Below, piece after piece: positions 1-7,763 of a stretch of DNA of 23,737 bases. The notes beneath the pieces were generated by a model. The model had not been told where the DNA came from and did no database searches. It saw only the letters and a program-made list of their open reading frames with translations. The first letter of the stretch is position 1; the number at the start of each line of letters is the position of its first letter. The stretch lies in the NCBI GenBank assembly GCA_029287965.1, contig JARFQC010000063.1:1-23737 (forward strand), written 5' to 3'. Position numbers and translations under genes: made by a program. Origin of the DNA: Arenicellales bacterium. Its GTDB lineage: Bacteria; Pseudomonadota; Gammaproteobacteria; BMS3Bbin11.

Positions 1-971
1 AGGACGGTGGACTCGGTGATAATCATCCTGCCCAGCTTGCCATGACGTACGCCAAGGGCGAGCAGAATGCCGAATTCGTGGGTGCGCTCGAGAACCGACA
101 TGAGCATGGTGTTCAGCATGCTGAAGGCCACCAGTACGATCAGTACTGCATACATGAACCAGGCACTGGTGAAATCGGCCTGGATGGCCTGTTTAAGGCC
201 TGGCAGGAGTTCTTCCCAACCAAGCAGTACCAGCCCGTCATTTTCTCTGATCGCTTCACCCGCGGCGGCGGTGATCTGGTCGGCGTTATCGCGACTGCCT
301 CCAATGACGATGCTGTGCGCATCGCCGTGCATGCTGTACACGTCGCGGAAGGTGTCAATCGGCATGCTCAGCATCTGCCTGTCCAGGTCGCGGTTGCCGG
401 ATTCGAAAATGCCGGCCACAGGCGCCACGGTTGCGGCGATTGAACCATCCTTGCCACTACCGAGCAGCGTCAGTTCGTCTCCTGTCGTGATCTTGAGGTT
501 GCGCGCCAGGGTGCTCCCGACGACGAGTTCATTGGCCGTGGAGCTCCCGAGGTAGCGGCCCTGCTTGATCAGCCCGGGAATCGTCGAGACATATTGCTCA
601 TGGTGTGGATCAACGCCGGTGATCTGTGCGCCGATGGTGCGCTGTTCGGACGAGACAAGCGCAAAGCCATAGCCGCGCACTGAGACGGCATCCATCTGTG
701 TTGCATCGCGAAATGTCCGGGCTAACACGTCTGCATCGGGTATAGACCGATGCATCTATGGTTCATCCTTGTAACCCGCTGCCTGAATCTTCATCTGCCC
801 GGGGAAAGCGCGCAGCGTGTTGTCGATCATCATGCGGTACTGGCCAAACTGAAGCCCGAGCATGAAGATCAACAGCATATCGGCAAACACCATGGCGCCG
901 ATGGTCAGTAGCGTGCGGCGTGGGTGGCGCCAGATATTACGCCAGGCGAGGGTGGTGGTCGTGCTGGTCAA
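1..971 (-). pseudogene. FtsX/MacB-type ABC transporter permease, interrupted by an in-frame TAG, 3' end off the window
   Basis: Inner-membrane permease of the FtsX/LolCE/MacB type, expected to export or extract a lipid or lipoprotein with an ATPase encoded beyond the left edge. The first 71 codons give a short cytosolic start (LAWRNIWRHPRRTLLTIGA), the first membrane segment (about residues 22-45) and the start of the periplasmic region. A TAG stop lies at 756-758, yet the same frame stays open from 755 to base 1. It encodes the large periplasmic domain and the second membrane segment with the family signature NTMLMSVLERTHEFGILLALG-like (about positions 40-110). There is no frameshift; only one codon is wrong. 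An ATG (753-755) directly follows the TAG, with AAGGA about 10 bases before it, so reinitiation is conceivable, but the product would lack the first membrane helix. The start is TTG (969-971), overlapping the upstream gene's stop as TTGA. A real nonsense mutation and a sequencing error cannot be separated here. Confidence 0.8.
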
Positions 972-1729
972 TCCCTTGGATTCCTAAGGTTGGACAATGT
1001 GAACAGGTGATCGGGTATCTCCAGGTCGAAGTCTATTTTCTGGATGCTGAATTCCGTCCACTCTCCCTCTTTTTCCAGCATGTTCATACGTTGCCGGGCC
1101 GCCAGCATGCGACCGCCCATGGACTTAATGTCCAGGGTTTTCAGGACTTTTACCGTTTGCATGTCCTGGTCCAGGAAATGGTGCTCAAGTTCGACGTAAT
1201 CATCGCGCACATGGCTGATCTCCTTCCCCCAGACAATCGCGGCATCTTCGTGAGGTACCGATTCGATGACATACACCTTGTGGCCTTCGTGTTCTTCGAT
1301 ACGCACCGTCTTGTGATCGTAGCTGTCGACGATTTCATCGGTACGGGAGATGTCCTTGTTGGAGAAATCCGAACCCATCCAGCTCTGGCTCATCATGCTC
1401 GATGGTATGCGGATGACGCGATTGATCTTGGGCGCGTAGCTCCACACCTTGTTGTCATCGAGAACCAGCGTTGCATTGCCGGCATCGCGGGCAGGGGCCG
1501 TCACGCGCACCAGGGTTTTCTTGCTGCCCGACGACCAGCCTTTCATGGACATCTTGCGCTCCCAGTCGGGTCGATGGATGGTCATGGACATTTCTGAATA
1601 GGAGGTCAGGCCGCGGAAATGATCAATAGCGTCGCGAATGATGGTCCTGGCATCCGGCGTGTCATCGGCGAGGGATGACAGGGGAGACATCAGCATGGCG
1701 GAAATTATCAGGCTGGATAAGGCTTTCAT
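968..1729 (-). CDS. Outer membrane lipoprotein-sorting protein, LolA-like
   Basis: A 253-aa exported protein of the LolA-like 'outer membrane lipoprotein-sorting protein' family (LolA/LolB fold). Residues 1-21 form a signal peptide ending in SLADD. Family features follow: an RPDWERKMSMKGW-like strand near residues 53-65, the KKTLVRVTAP segment, NKVWSYAPKINRVIRIP near 93-109, and SWMGSDFSNKDI near 116-127. It should act in the periplasm on a lipid or lipoprotein substrate. Its stop overlaps the start of the FtsX-type permease, so the two are translationally coupled, which supports a shared transport role. The ATG is preceded by AGGAACG, and a sigma70-like promoter lies about 35 bases further upstream. 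The true substrate is unknown; canonical LolA is smaller and not tied to such a permease. Confidence 0.87.
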   Translation of the reverse strand: MKALSSLIISAMLMSPLSSLADDTPDARTIIRDAIDHFRGLTSYSEMSMTIHRPDWERKMSMKGWSSGSKKTLVRVTAPARDAGNATLVLDDNKVWSYAPKINRVIRIPSSMMSQSWMGSDFSNKDISRTDEIVDSYDHKTVRIEEHEGHKVYVIESVPHEDAAIVWGKEISHVRDDYVELEHHFLDQDMQTVKVLKTLDIKSMGGRMLAARQRMNMLEKEGEWTEFSIQKIDFDLEIPDHLFTLSNLRNPRD

Positions 1730-1770
1730 TTTTCGTTCCTGTGTCTGCTGCGGCCGGCCACGGAAAGATT

Positions 1771-1799
1771 AATGTACTCCAGTGTCATTCCACCGGCAA
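1771..1799 (-). promoter_or_regulatory. Sigma70-type promoter for the LolA-like gene
   Basis: On the minus strand TTGCCG (1799-1794) and TACATT (1776-1771) are separated by exactly 17 bases. The predicted transcription start is near 1764, about 35 bases before the ATG at 1729. The fit is good but rests on pattern matching only. Confidence 0.5.
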
Positions 1800-1855
1800 T
1801 TTCAGATACCATAACGTCAATACAATCGACCGGCATTGAGGCATATCAACGTTTT

Positions 1856-2650
1856 ATGAAAGCTTTCGGAAAATTGGCCGTACCCGTCTTTCTGTCAGCG
1901 CTGCTGTCCAGCCCGGGGCATGCTGCAACGCTGGCAGAGTTCAGAGTTACCGATGCGCAGGGACGCTACACCCAGGCTGCGTATATTGGCGGCGGGCGCG
2001 TCTCTCTGCAGAACCAGGACGATCCATCCGGCACCGAACTGCTGTATGACAGCAGAAAGGATAATGTCTTCCTGATTGAACACGCGGATCGCACCTATTC
2101 TGAACTGGACAGGACAACGATTAAGAGCCTGGCGGAGCAGGCTGCCGGGGTACGCGAAACCATTTCCGGCAATACGACACCGGAACAGCAGCAGCAAATC
2201 GCCGGTATGCTGGAGAGCATCGGTTTGCAGGGCCTGGTGAAACCTGCCGATCAATCCAGGTCACGTGTAGTCCGGACATCTGAGATGCGCAATGTGAGCG
2301 GACACGCCTGCAATGTCGTGCGCGTCTTCAGAAACGATCAACTGAACACGGTCATGTGCGTGGCCCGCAGGGATGCGCTCAAGCTACCGGATGCCGATTA
2401 CCAGGTGCTCGAGTCCATGCTCTCGTTTGGCAGCTATGTTGCAGGCCATGCCTCGGATATTCTCGGCGATTTCGGCGCTACGCTGCCCAAAATAGATCCT
2501 GCTGAAATCGATGGCCTGCCCATCGCTGTAACCGACCTGGACGATGGGGTGACCGTGGTGCTGCAACGCCTGCTCCATGCACCTGATGGAGCAGGCGGAC
2601 CCGTGCTGCCCAGGGGCTACAGTAGAACGACCCTACCAGGGCTCTGGTAG
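1856..2650 (+). CDS. Exported protein of unknown function
   Basis: A 264-aa protein from the ATG at 1856. I chose this start because it gives a clean signal peptide (MKAFGKLAVPVFLSALLSS, cleavage near GHAA at about residue 23); a longer in-frame start at 1772 would put 28 hydrophilic residues in front of it. The mature part has a tandem of short beta-like stretches (GRYTQAAYIGGGRVSL; TELLYDSRKDNVFLIEHADRTYSEL) resembling periplasmic DUF4412-type proteins. That resemblance is only by eye. Two cysteines lie in the mature part (SGHACNVVRV and NTVMCVARR) and could form a disulfide. It diverges from the LolA-like gene and converges on the His-rich gene only 6 bases away. Function unknown. Confidence 0.72.
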   Translation: MKAFGKLAVPVFLSALLSSPGHAATLAEFRVTDAQGRYTQAAYIGGGRVSLQNQDDPSGTELLYDSRKDNVFLIEHADRTYSELDRTTIKSLAEQAAGVRETISGNTTPEQQQQIAGMLESIGLQGLVKPADQSRSRVVRTSEMRNVSGHACNVVRVFRNDQLNTVMCVARRDALKLPDADYQVLESMLSFGSYVAGHASDILGDFGATLPKIDPAEIDGLPIAVTDLDDGVTVVLQRLLHAPDGAGGPVLPRGYSRTTLPGLW

Positions 2651-2656
2651 CAATCC

Positions 2657-2989
2657 CTAGTTATACCCGTAACGATCATAGTAAGTGTCCTTCTGGTCCA
2701 GGTAGTACATGAATCCCATGATCGGCTGGTAGGCCGGGTAATAGTAATTGGCCCGATAGTGACCATGCCGATGGTGTGGCCGATGATGCTTGTGCTTGTA
2801 ATGGCCGTAGGCATGCCCGCGCTTGTATCCGCGATGATGGCCATCATAGTGGTGCTTGTGATGTTTCTGGGCCTTGTGTGCATGCTTGCCGCCATACCCG
2901 CGGTCTGCTTCTGCAATCGCAGGAACTGAAACTGCCAGTGCCAGTGCCACAACCGAAATTGCTGTCTTAAGTAGTGATTTTCTCTTCAT
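2657..2989 (-). CDS. Small histidine-rich exported protein
   Basis: A 110-aa protein. Residues 1-26 are a textbook signal peptide ending AIA before EADR. The mature part has 17 histidines between residues 36 and 77, often as HH pairs spaced by Lys, Gly or Tyr (HHKHH, HHRGYKRGH, HKHHRPHHRH). A Tyr-rich tail follows (NYYYPAY, MYYLDQKDTYYDRYGYN). There are no cysteines. The composition suggests periplasmic binding or buffering of a metal such as Ni, Cu or Zn; this is inference from composition, not from homology. GGAG lies 7 bases before the ATG. It converges on the preceding plus-strand gene. Low sequence complexity makes any remote family match unreliable. Confidence 0.75.
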   Translation of the reverse strand: MKRKSLLKTAISVVALALAVSVPAIAEADRGYGGKHAHKAQKHHKHHYDGHHRGYKRGHAYGHYKHKHHRPHHRHGHYRANYYYPAYQPIMGFMYYLDQKDTYYDRYGYN

Positions 2990-3057
2990 GATGTATCTCC
3001 AGCTTGTTAGTCATCGTTGTGATTAACAATACTGTGCAGCGCCTTAACGGGTGCTGA

Positions 3058-3150
3058 ATGGAGGGCAGGCACGTACTCAAGATGTGCTTCTATAATCCTT
3101 GGGCTGCCTGGCAACGAGGTTCAATCGAAAACACCAATTGCCTGGCGAGC
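3058..3150 (+). mobile_element. IS30-family transposase remnant (C-terminal catalytic motif)
   Basis: Reading 3085-3138 in plus frame gives FYNPWAAWQRGSIENTN. This matches the conserved IS30 segment around the third catalytic acidic residue, usually written PxSxWQRGxNENTNG; the Glu of IENTN is the DDE glutamate. The following residues do not continue the family pattern (the usual R-x-x-LPK is absent), and nothing upstream resembles the rest of a transposase. It is therefore a decayed scrap, not a working element. I see no terminal inverted repeats. The rest of 2990-3310 holds no gene I can support. Confidence 0.5.
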
Positions 3151-3310
3151 ATGAAGAGAATCGGGCACTTATTCTTCAGGAACAATCAGCTCCACGACTA
3201 TGAATCCAAACTCTGTATGCTATTAGGCCCTGACTATCAGATATCCCTGGATAAACGCGTGGCTGGTTTTTAGGGTTAGCAACTAAGTAGAACAAGAGGT
3301 CATGGAAGTA

Positions 3311-4108
3311 TCAAGGCATTGGAGTCGGGATGCTATTCTCAGCCCGTTCCAATGATGCAACACCAACCACGATCATCCCCCGTTGCGGCCGATTCACGTC
3401 CATTATCAGAAGAATCATGGTACCAATAAGGATCGCAAGCAGTATTATGGGAGTTCGTCCACGATGCCCTACGGCACCGAAACCCCACGCAAGGAAGCCA
3501 ACAGAAAGTGCTGCCAAGGTCAGTAACAAGTAGAACAGGGCAGAGGGTAGATGGTTCTGGAGCGACGCGAGTCGCAACTCGTGAAGGTCAATCACCTCAT
3601 TCGCCGAGTTGATCAGTGATGCCAAGGTCGCGTTTGTTGTGGAGGGCACTTTCGCTTGTTCGACAATTGACCATATCACGACGTGGAGGTCTTCGCTCTG
3701 GCTACGCGCCTCGCGCAGGAGGTCAGGTTGTTCGCGAGACCCGCCTAGAGCAACGCGAGCTTGGCTATACGTAATCAGTGAATCCCGCAGTTGCTTGCGA
3801 AGAGGGTCCTCAAGTAGCCCAGCTCGCAACGAGAGCGTTCCAACCGCATACGCCTCCTGAACGATAATGTCCCGACGATCGTCCCAACGTGAAATTGCCA
3901 TCGAGAGGGAGAAGCCAAGGAGAAGACCCAGAAAGCCGAGTATCGCCCCGCCAATCCCGGTCATCAATGCACGGTGGGAATCAGACGCATCTTGTCGGGA
4001 TAGTCCCAGTCGGCGCCCGATTTCACTTGCCACCAGCAGCAATGCGACCATCACGAGAGCGATCAGCCTATGGTCGATCAGGTAGAAGACATTGGTATCG
4101 AAAGGCAT
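3311..4108 (-). CDS. Bestrophin-like (DUF4239) membrane protein
   Basis: A 265-aa integral membrane protein of the bestrophin-like DUF4239 family. There are four membrane segments: about residues 13-29, 50-73 (GIGGAILGFLGLLLGFSLSM), 187-207 and 218-237. Between segments 2 and 3 is a soluble helical domain with the family pattern RWDDRRDIIVQEAYAVGTLSLRA and, before segment 3, LHELRLASLQNHLPSALF. After the last segment comes the conserved MDVNRPQRGMI. A channel role is only suggested by the name; members of this family are uncharacterised. AAGGAG sits 8 bases before the ATG. It lies downstream of, and on the same strand as, the hydrolase gene but 214 bases away, so shared transcription is uncertain. 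Confidence 0.85.
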   Translation of the reverse strand: MPFDTNVFYLIDHRLIALVMVALLLVASEIGRRLGLSRQDASDSHRALMTGIGGAILGFLGLLLGFSLSMAISRWDDRRDIIVQEAYAVGTLSLRAGLLEDPLRKQLRDSLITYSQARVALGGSREQPDLLREARSQSEDLHVVIWSIVEQAKVPSTTNATLASLINSANEVIDLHELRLASLQNHLPSALFYLLLTLAALSVGFLAWGFGAVGHRGRTPIILLAILIGTMILLIMDVNRPQRGMIVVGVASLERAENSIPTPMP

Positions 4109-4298
4109 GACGTTCTCCTTAAATCACTCGACCCCCACCCTGGTTTTCAGGTGGAATTCTTTTCTTCCAACACTCAGCGTGACTGCGACTTGCTAGAGCT
4201 AGGCTGTCGTCGTGATAGTCACTTAGTGTGAGCATTGCCACACCCGCCTAGTAGTGAGAATGAAGCAAGCTGCCTTGATTGATCACGGATACATTTAT

Positions 4299-4323
4299 AT
4301 CACACGCATCTGCAATGTGTGAT
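4299..4323 (-). terminator. Hairpin just after the hydrolase stop, possible weak terminator
   Basis: Perfect 7-base inverted repeat ATCACAC (4299-4305) and GTGTGAT (4317-4323) with an 11-base spacer. On the minus strand it begins at the stop codon of the DUF900 hydrolase and is followed by an A/T-rich stretch without a U run. It might equally be a protein-binding site. The rest of 4109-4322 contains no gene. Confidence 0.3.
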
Positions 4324-5648
4324 TATTTCTCGACTGTTGGAAACTTCCAGACAATTGGGCCTACTTTAGTTAGATCACGGCCTTGATCTCCCAGTTTCTT
4401 GCCAAAACGAAGCAGTTGGATGACATCCGAGCTCACGCGTGGATTGCTGGTAAAGTAGGAATGGCCAAAGGCGTCGGTGCGATCACCCTGATAGATAATA
4501 ATATCTAATCTGTCGAATGGCTCAAGGTAACGTTGCACCGCTTCAGAGATGTTTTCAGTACGTACGTTACCAATTCGCATTGTGCTGCGGAAGAGGAATT
4601 GCGAGACGAGCAGGGCACGATCATGGGGTGAAGAGTAGACAGTAAATCTTCCACGTAGAGCGCGCGGCAATCGTTCACTGGGCCAAACCGAGTACATGTC
4701 CGGATCGGATAATCCTGCCGTAATGTCCTGAGCGAAGAGATCATAGTCGATGTCAGGTGAGAACAGCACGAGGTTGTCGATGTGCAAGGTGTTGATGGGC
4801 TCTTTCCCAGCGGCTACGGACTCTATGAACAGGCCGCGCAAGGTACTCATCAAAACTGCAGCGCCGCGACTATGTGCGAGTAAATGCACACCGTTTAACC
4901 CGGGCGTCGATGCAAGCACGCGTAACATCTTCCTTAGATGGTCCTCCGCATATCGCGCCGACTCCGTGGTACTTGTGTAGGAGGTCAGGAAATTTCCTGT
5001 GCTCGATGCTGGCCATGTGTATAAGGCACAAACCGACTCTCTGCCAAGAAAATGGCACAGCTCGGCGGCTGTATATGCAGCAGTGGCAAAGGTTTCATTG
5101 AATCCGTGAACGTAGACTATGACATCCTTGGTCTTAGAACGTGCCAGGCGCTTTTCAAGCTCTGCCTGGAACATATCCTTTGCCTCATAGTGCACGCGCA
5201 TATCTGCAGCACTACGATATAGGCCATCTGCTCGCACTTCCACGTTGTATGGCTCTGCTGGAAAACGGCCGATCTCCTTCACCTTGCCAAGCGACAGGTC
5301 AAGGTCACGTGTCCGCACCGACCGTCGACTCTCACTTTCCAGGCTTTCCCACGAAATATCCGGGCCGATTTGCACGCGGGCCGATCCAAAGGCGACGGAC
5401 GAAGACCTGCTCTGGCCATAAGGCAGCACGCTCTCTGGATCCGACTCCTTAGCGCGGTTGGTAATGTAGAATAAATCGACGTCGGTACTGCTTCTCAGCG
5501 ATTCTTCATGCTGCACAACTGCTGAGACGGCGCCTGGGTCCTGGTAAATAAGCGGCGTGGGCATCAATTGGCGTGGTTTGCTGGCACAACTGGCGATAAG
5601 GAGGACTGCTGATATTAAAGCTAATCGTGCTAAGAAAATTTTCTTCAC
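4323..5648 (-). CDS. DUF900 alpha/beta-hydrolase lipoprotein
   Basis: A 441-aa protein from a GTG start (5646-5648), with AAAGG about 7 bases upstream. I chose it because it begins directly with a lipoprotein signal (VKKIFLARLALISAVLL) and lipobox IASC, making Cys21 the lipidated residue. The longer reading from 5702 adds 18 residues before the signal. The C-terminal two thirds is an alpha/beta hydrolase of the DUF900 type: oxyanion region YVHGFNETF (about 179-187), nucleophile elbow LLAHSRG with Ser260, Asp in FSPDIDYD (about 296-303), and a candidate catalytic His in FGHSYF (His396). The triad is complete, so esterase or lipase activity at the membrane is plausible; the substrate is unknown. 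It stands alone, diverging from tamA. Confidence 0.85.
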   Translation of the reverse strand: MKKIFLARLALISAVLLIASCASKPRQLMPTPLIYQDPGAVSAVVQHEESLRSSTDVDLFYITNRAKESDPESVLPYGQSRSSSVAFGSARVQIGPDISWESLESESRRSVRTRDLDLSLGKVKEIGRFPAEPYNVEVRADGLYRSAADMRVHYEAKDMFQAELEKRLARSKTKDVIVYVHGFNETFATAAYTAAELCHFLGRESVCALYTWPASSTGNFLTSYTSTTESARYAEDHLRKMLRVLASTPGLNGVHLLAHSRGAAVLMSTLRGLFIESVAAGKEPINTLHIDNLVLFSPDIDYDLFAQDITAGLSDPDMYSVWPSERLPRALRGRFTVYSSPHDRALLVSQFLFRSTMRIGNVRTENISEAVQRYLEPFDRLDIIIYQGDRTDAFGHSYFTSNPRVSSDVIQLLRFGKKLGDQGRDLTKVGPIVWKFPTVEK

Positions 5649-6023
5649 GGCACACCTTTCAATCAAATGGATACCCTCGAATCCAATTGTAAAATACACC
5701 AAACGATCCGGGGCGAAATACTTTCTCCCATTAGACCGCTACTGCCTATTGCACGTCCAGAGAATATCTATATTTGATTGGATTAGACTGCCGGTTTCAT
5801 TCGACAATCAACATACCCTGAATCATACTGATATTCCTGTAGTCAATACGGGCATCACATGGGAATTAAGCCAACGGGGACACACCCTGCTTAACAAAGA
5901 AATCGAGCATGTCACAGAATATTCCACACCACTTGCATGATCTGGACGCATGGGCGAGTACCCGATAAAAACAGTAAAGAATTGTCTGGTGAAATCACCA
6001 ATGAGCAATAGCAGATTGACTTC
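5649..6023. other. Divergent intergenic region between the hydrolase gene and tamA
   Basis: 375 bases with no supported gene. It must hold promoters for both flanking genes. There are A/T-rich patches (TATATTTGATTGG near 5770; GATAAAAACAGTAAAG near 5963), but no pair of boxes with good spacing convinced me. A short inverted repeat TGGTGAAATCACCA lies at about 5988-6001, 20-odd bases before the tamA start. Confidence 0.4.
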
Positions 6024-7763
6024 ATGATTCACGGAATTTCATTGCTCATACTGATTGTGCTGATGGGATTACACACGCCCGCCGCGTTCGGGCAAGTGAA
6101 AGCAGATATCACGATTACCGGCATTGAGGGAAGCCTGCTGGAGCAGGCCACTACCAACATAACCGTTGCCAACTCACTTGCGTCAGCATCAACGCCCAGA
6201 TCACTGAACCGCAGAGTACGCCAGGCGGTGACGCAAATCGAAAATGCCATGAAAGCCAATGGCTATTACTCTGCCGTCATCACACCCCATATTGAAGATG
6301 ATGAAGGTCAACGGACGTTTCGCTTTCACGTAGATAAAGGGGACCCGGTCAAAGTTGGCACGGTGCAACTGGAAATATCCGGTGATGGTGCAGAGTTCGA
6401 TGCATTTAAAAAATGGCAATCAGATTTTCCACTAAAGACCGAGGACATACTTGTTGACAAGTATTACGAGGATGCGATTACCGACCTGCAGCGCACGGCC
6501 AGGAACAATGGTTTCTTCGACGGGAAAATAAGCAGTCGCCAGATCAACATAGACCTGAAGGCTCAACAGGCAGATATTCTGATCCACTACCAAACCGGTA
6601 CGCGCTTTCGTTACGGTGAAATCCGCATTGAAGAGGATTACTTCTATCCAGAATTTTTACTGCGCTTCTTCAATATTGCGCAGGGCGATCCCTTCAATAA
6701 TGATGACCTGCAGACCCTGCACAGGCACTTTTCGGCAACAGATTACTTTGCCAGCATCCAGGTGACTCCCGTGCTTGATCAACGTGCGAATGGCGAAGTG
6801 CCTGTGGCCATCGTCCTGCAACGTCGCAAGCGTGATCGCTACTCCGCCGGCATCGGTTATTCGACGGATCTTGGTGTACGCGGCAGACTCGGTGTAGAAC
6901 GACGATTTGTAAACAAGTATGGGCATAGTGCTGACGCATCGCTGGACTATTCAGAATTGAAGCGCCAGGTGCGGATCAACTACAACGTTCCCTTGTCACA
7001 ACCCTATGCGGAAAAGATGGTCCTATCCGACCTGTTTAGTGATCGTCGAGATGAGGATCTGAAAAGCCGTGTCAATGGAATCGAGGCCAGTCGTGTCTGG
7101 CGACATGGCCTCAACAACTGGCAATATGGCCTGTGGTTGTTTACTGCCGATAATGAGCTGGATGGGGAATTTACCGAGGGTACTTTTCTCGCACCCACGG
7201 CAGGTTGGTCCTACGCAAGAGGGGACAACCTTCTTTTCCCGCGGCGTGCCTGGCAGCTCGGGATAAGACTGGTAGGCGCATCGGACAGTGTCGTCTCTAG
7301 CGAGTCATTTCTGCAAGCGGAGCTCAATACGACACTGATCCTGCCACTGTTCGAACGTGATCGTTTACTGCTTCGAGGCCGCCTCGGCAGAACGGTGATC
7401 GATAATTTCAGTGTGCTGCCCAAGCAGTTACGATTCTATGCTGGCGGTGACAACTCGGTACGCGGTTATGAATATCAATCGCTCGCGCCGCGTAATGACA
7501 ACGGCAGTCTCACTGGTGGCGACGCACTCGTTTTCGGATCTGCCGAATATGAACACTACTTCACACCCATCATCGGCGCAGCCGTGTTCTGGGATGCAGG
7601 GACTGCCTTTTTCGCCGATGAGGCTTTTCAGGTGGCGCATGGTGCTGGAGTGGGTTTACACCTGAACCTGCCATTTGGGGTGTTCAGGCTTGACGTTGCC
7701 AACGCATTGAGCAAGCCGGATCGACCATGGCGCCTGCACATAACCCTGAGGCCGGATCTATGA
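6024..7763 (+). CDS. tamA: TamA, outer-membrane Omp85-family subunit of the translocation and assembly module
   Basis: A 579-aa Omp85-family outer-membrane protein, the usual size for TamA (E. coli about 577). Residues 1-23 are a signal peptide ending in AAFGQ. Residues about 25-265 form three POTRA-like domains; recognisable strands include RRVRQAVTQIENAMKANGYY and YYEDAITDLQRTARNNGFFDG. From about 270 the sequence turns into beta-barrel strands beginning RDRYSAGIGYSTDLGVRG. The hallmark lid motif VRGY is at residues 479-482 (GGDNSVRGYEY). The barrel ends with HITLRPDL, lacking the C-terminal Phe common in porins. TamA pairs with TamB in envelope biogenesis, first described in autotransporter assembly and now linked to lipid transport. 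No strong ribosome site precedes the ATG. The stop overlaps the tamB start. Confidence 0.95.
   Translation: MIHGISLLILIVLMGLHTPAAFGQVKADITITGIEGSLLEQATTNITVANSLASASTPRSLNRRVRQAVTQIENAMKANGYYSAVITPHIEDDEGQRTFRFHVDKGDPVKVGTVQLEISGDGAEFDAFKKWQSDFPLKTEDILVDKYYEDAITDLQRTARNNGFFDGKISSRQINIDLKAQQADILIHYQTGTRFRYGEIRIEEDYFYPEFLLRFFNIAQGDPFNNDDLQTLHRHFSATDYFASIQVTPVLDQRANGEVPVAIVLQRRKRDRYSAGIGYSTDLGVRGRLGVERRFVNKYGHSADASLDYSELKRQVRINYNVPLSQPYAEKMVLSDLFSDRRDEDLKSRVNGIEASRVWRHGLNNWQYGLWLFTADNELDGEFTEGTFLAPTAGWSYARGDNLLFPRRAWQLGIRLVGASDSVVSSESFLQAELNTTLILPLFERDRLLLRGRLGRTVIDNFSVLPKQLRFYAGGDNSVRGYEYQSLAPRNDNGSLTGGDALVFGSAEYEHYFTPIIGAAVFWDAGTAFFADEAFQVAHGAGVGLHLNLPFGVFRLDVANALSKPDRPWRLHITLRPDL

Noticed and set aside
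920..1597. A 225-codon plus-strand open frame
   Set aside because: It lies antisense to the LolA-like gene, whose signal peptide, family motifs and promoter are clear; the antisense translation shows no domain.
4299..4323. Possible CRP-type site (TCACA and TGTGA half-sites)
   Set aside because: The half-sites are in inverted order with an 11-base spacer, unlike TGTGA-N6-TCACA; a hairpin is the simpler reading.
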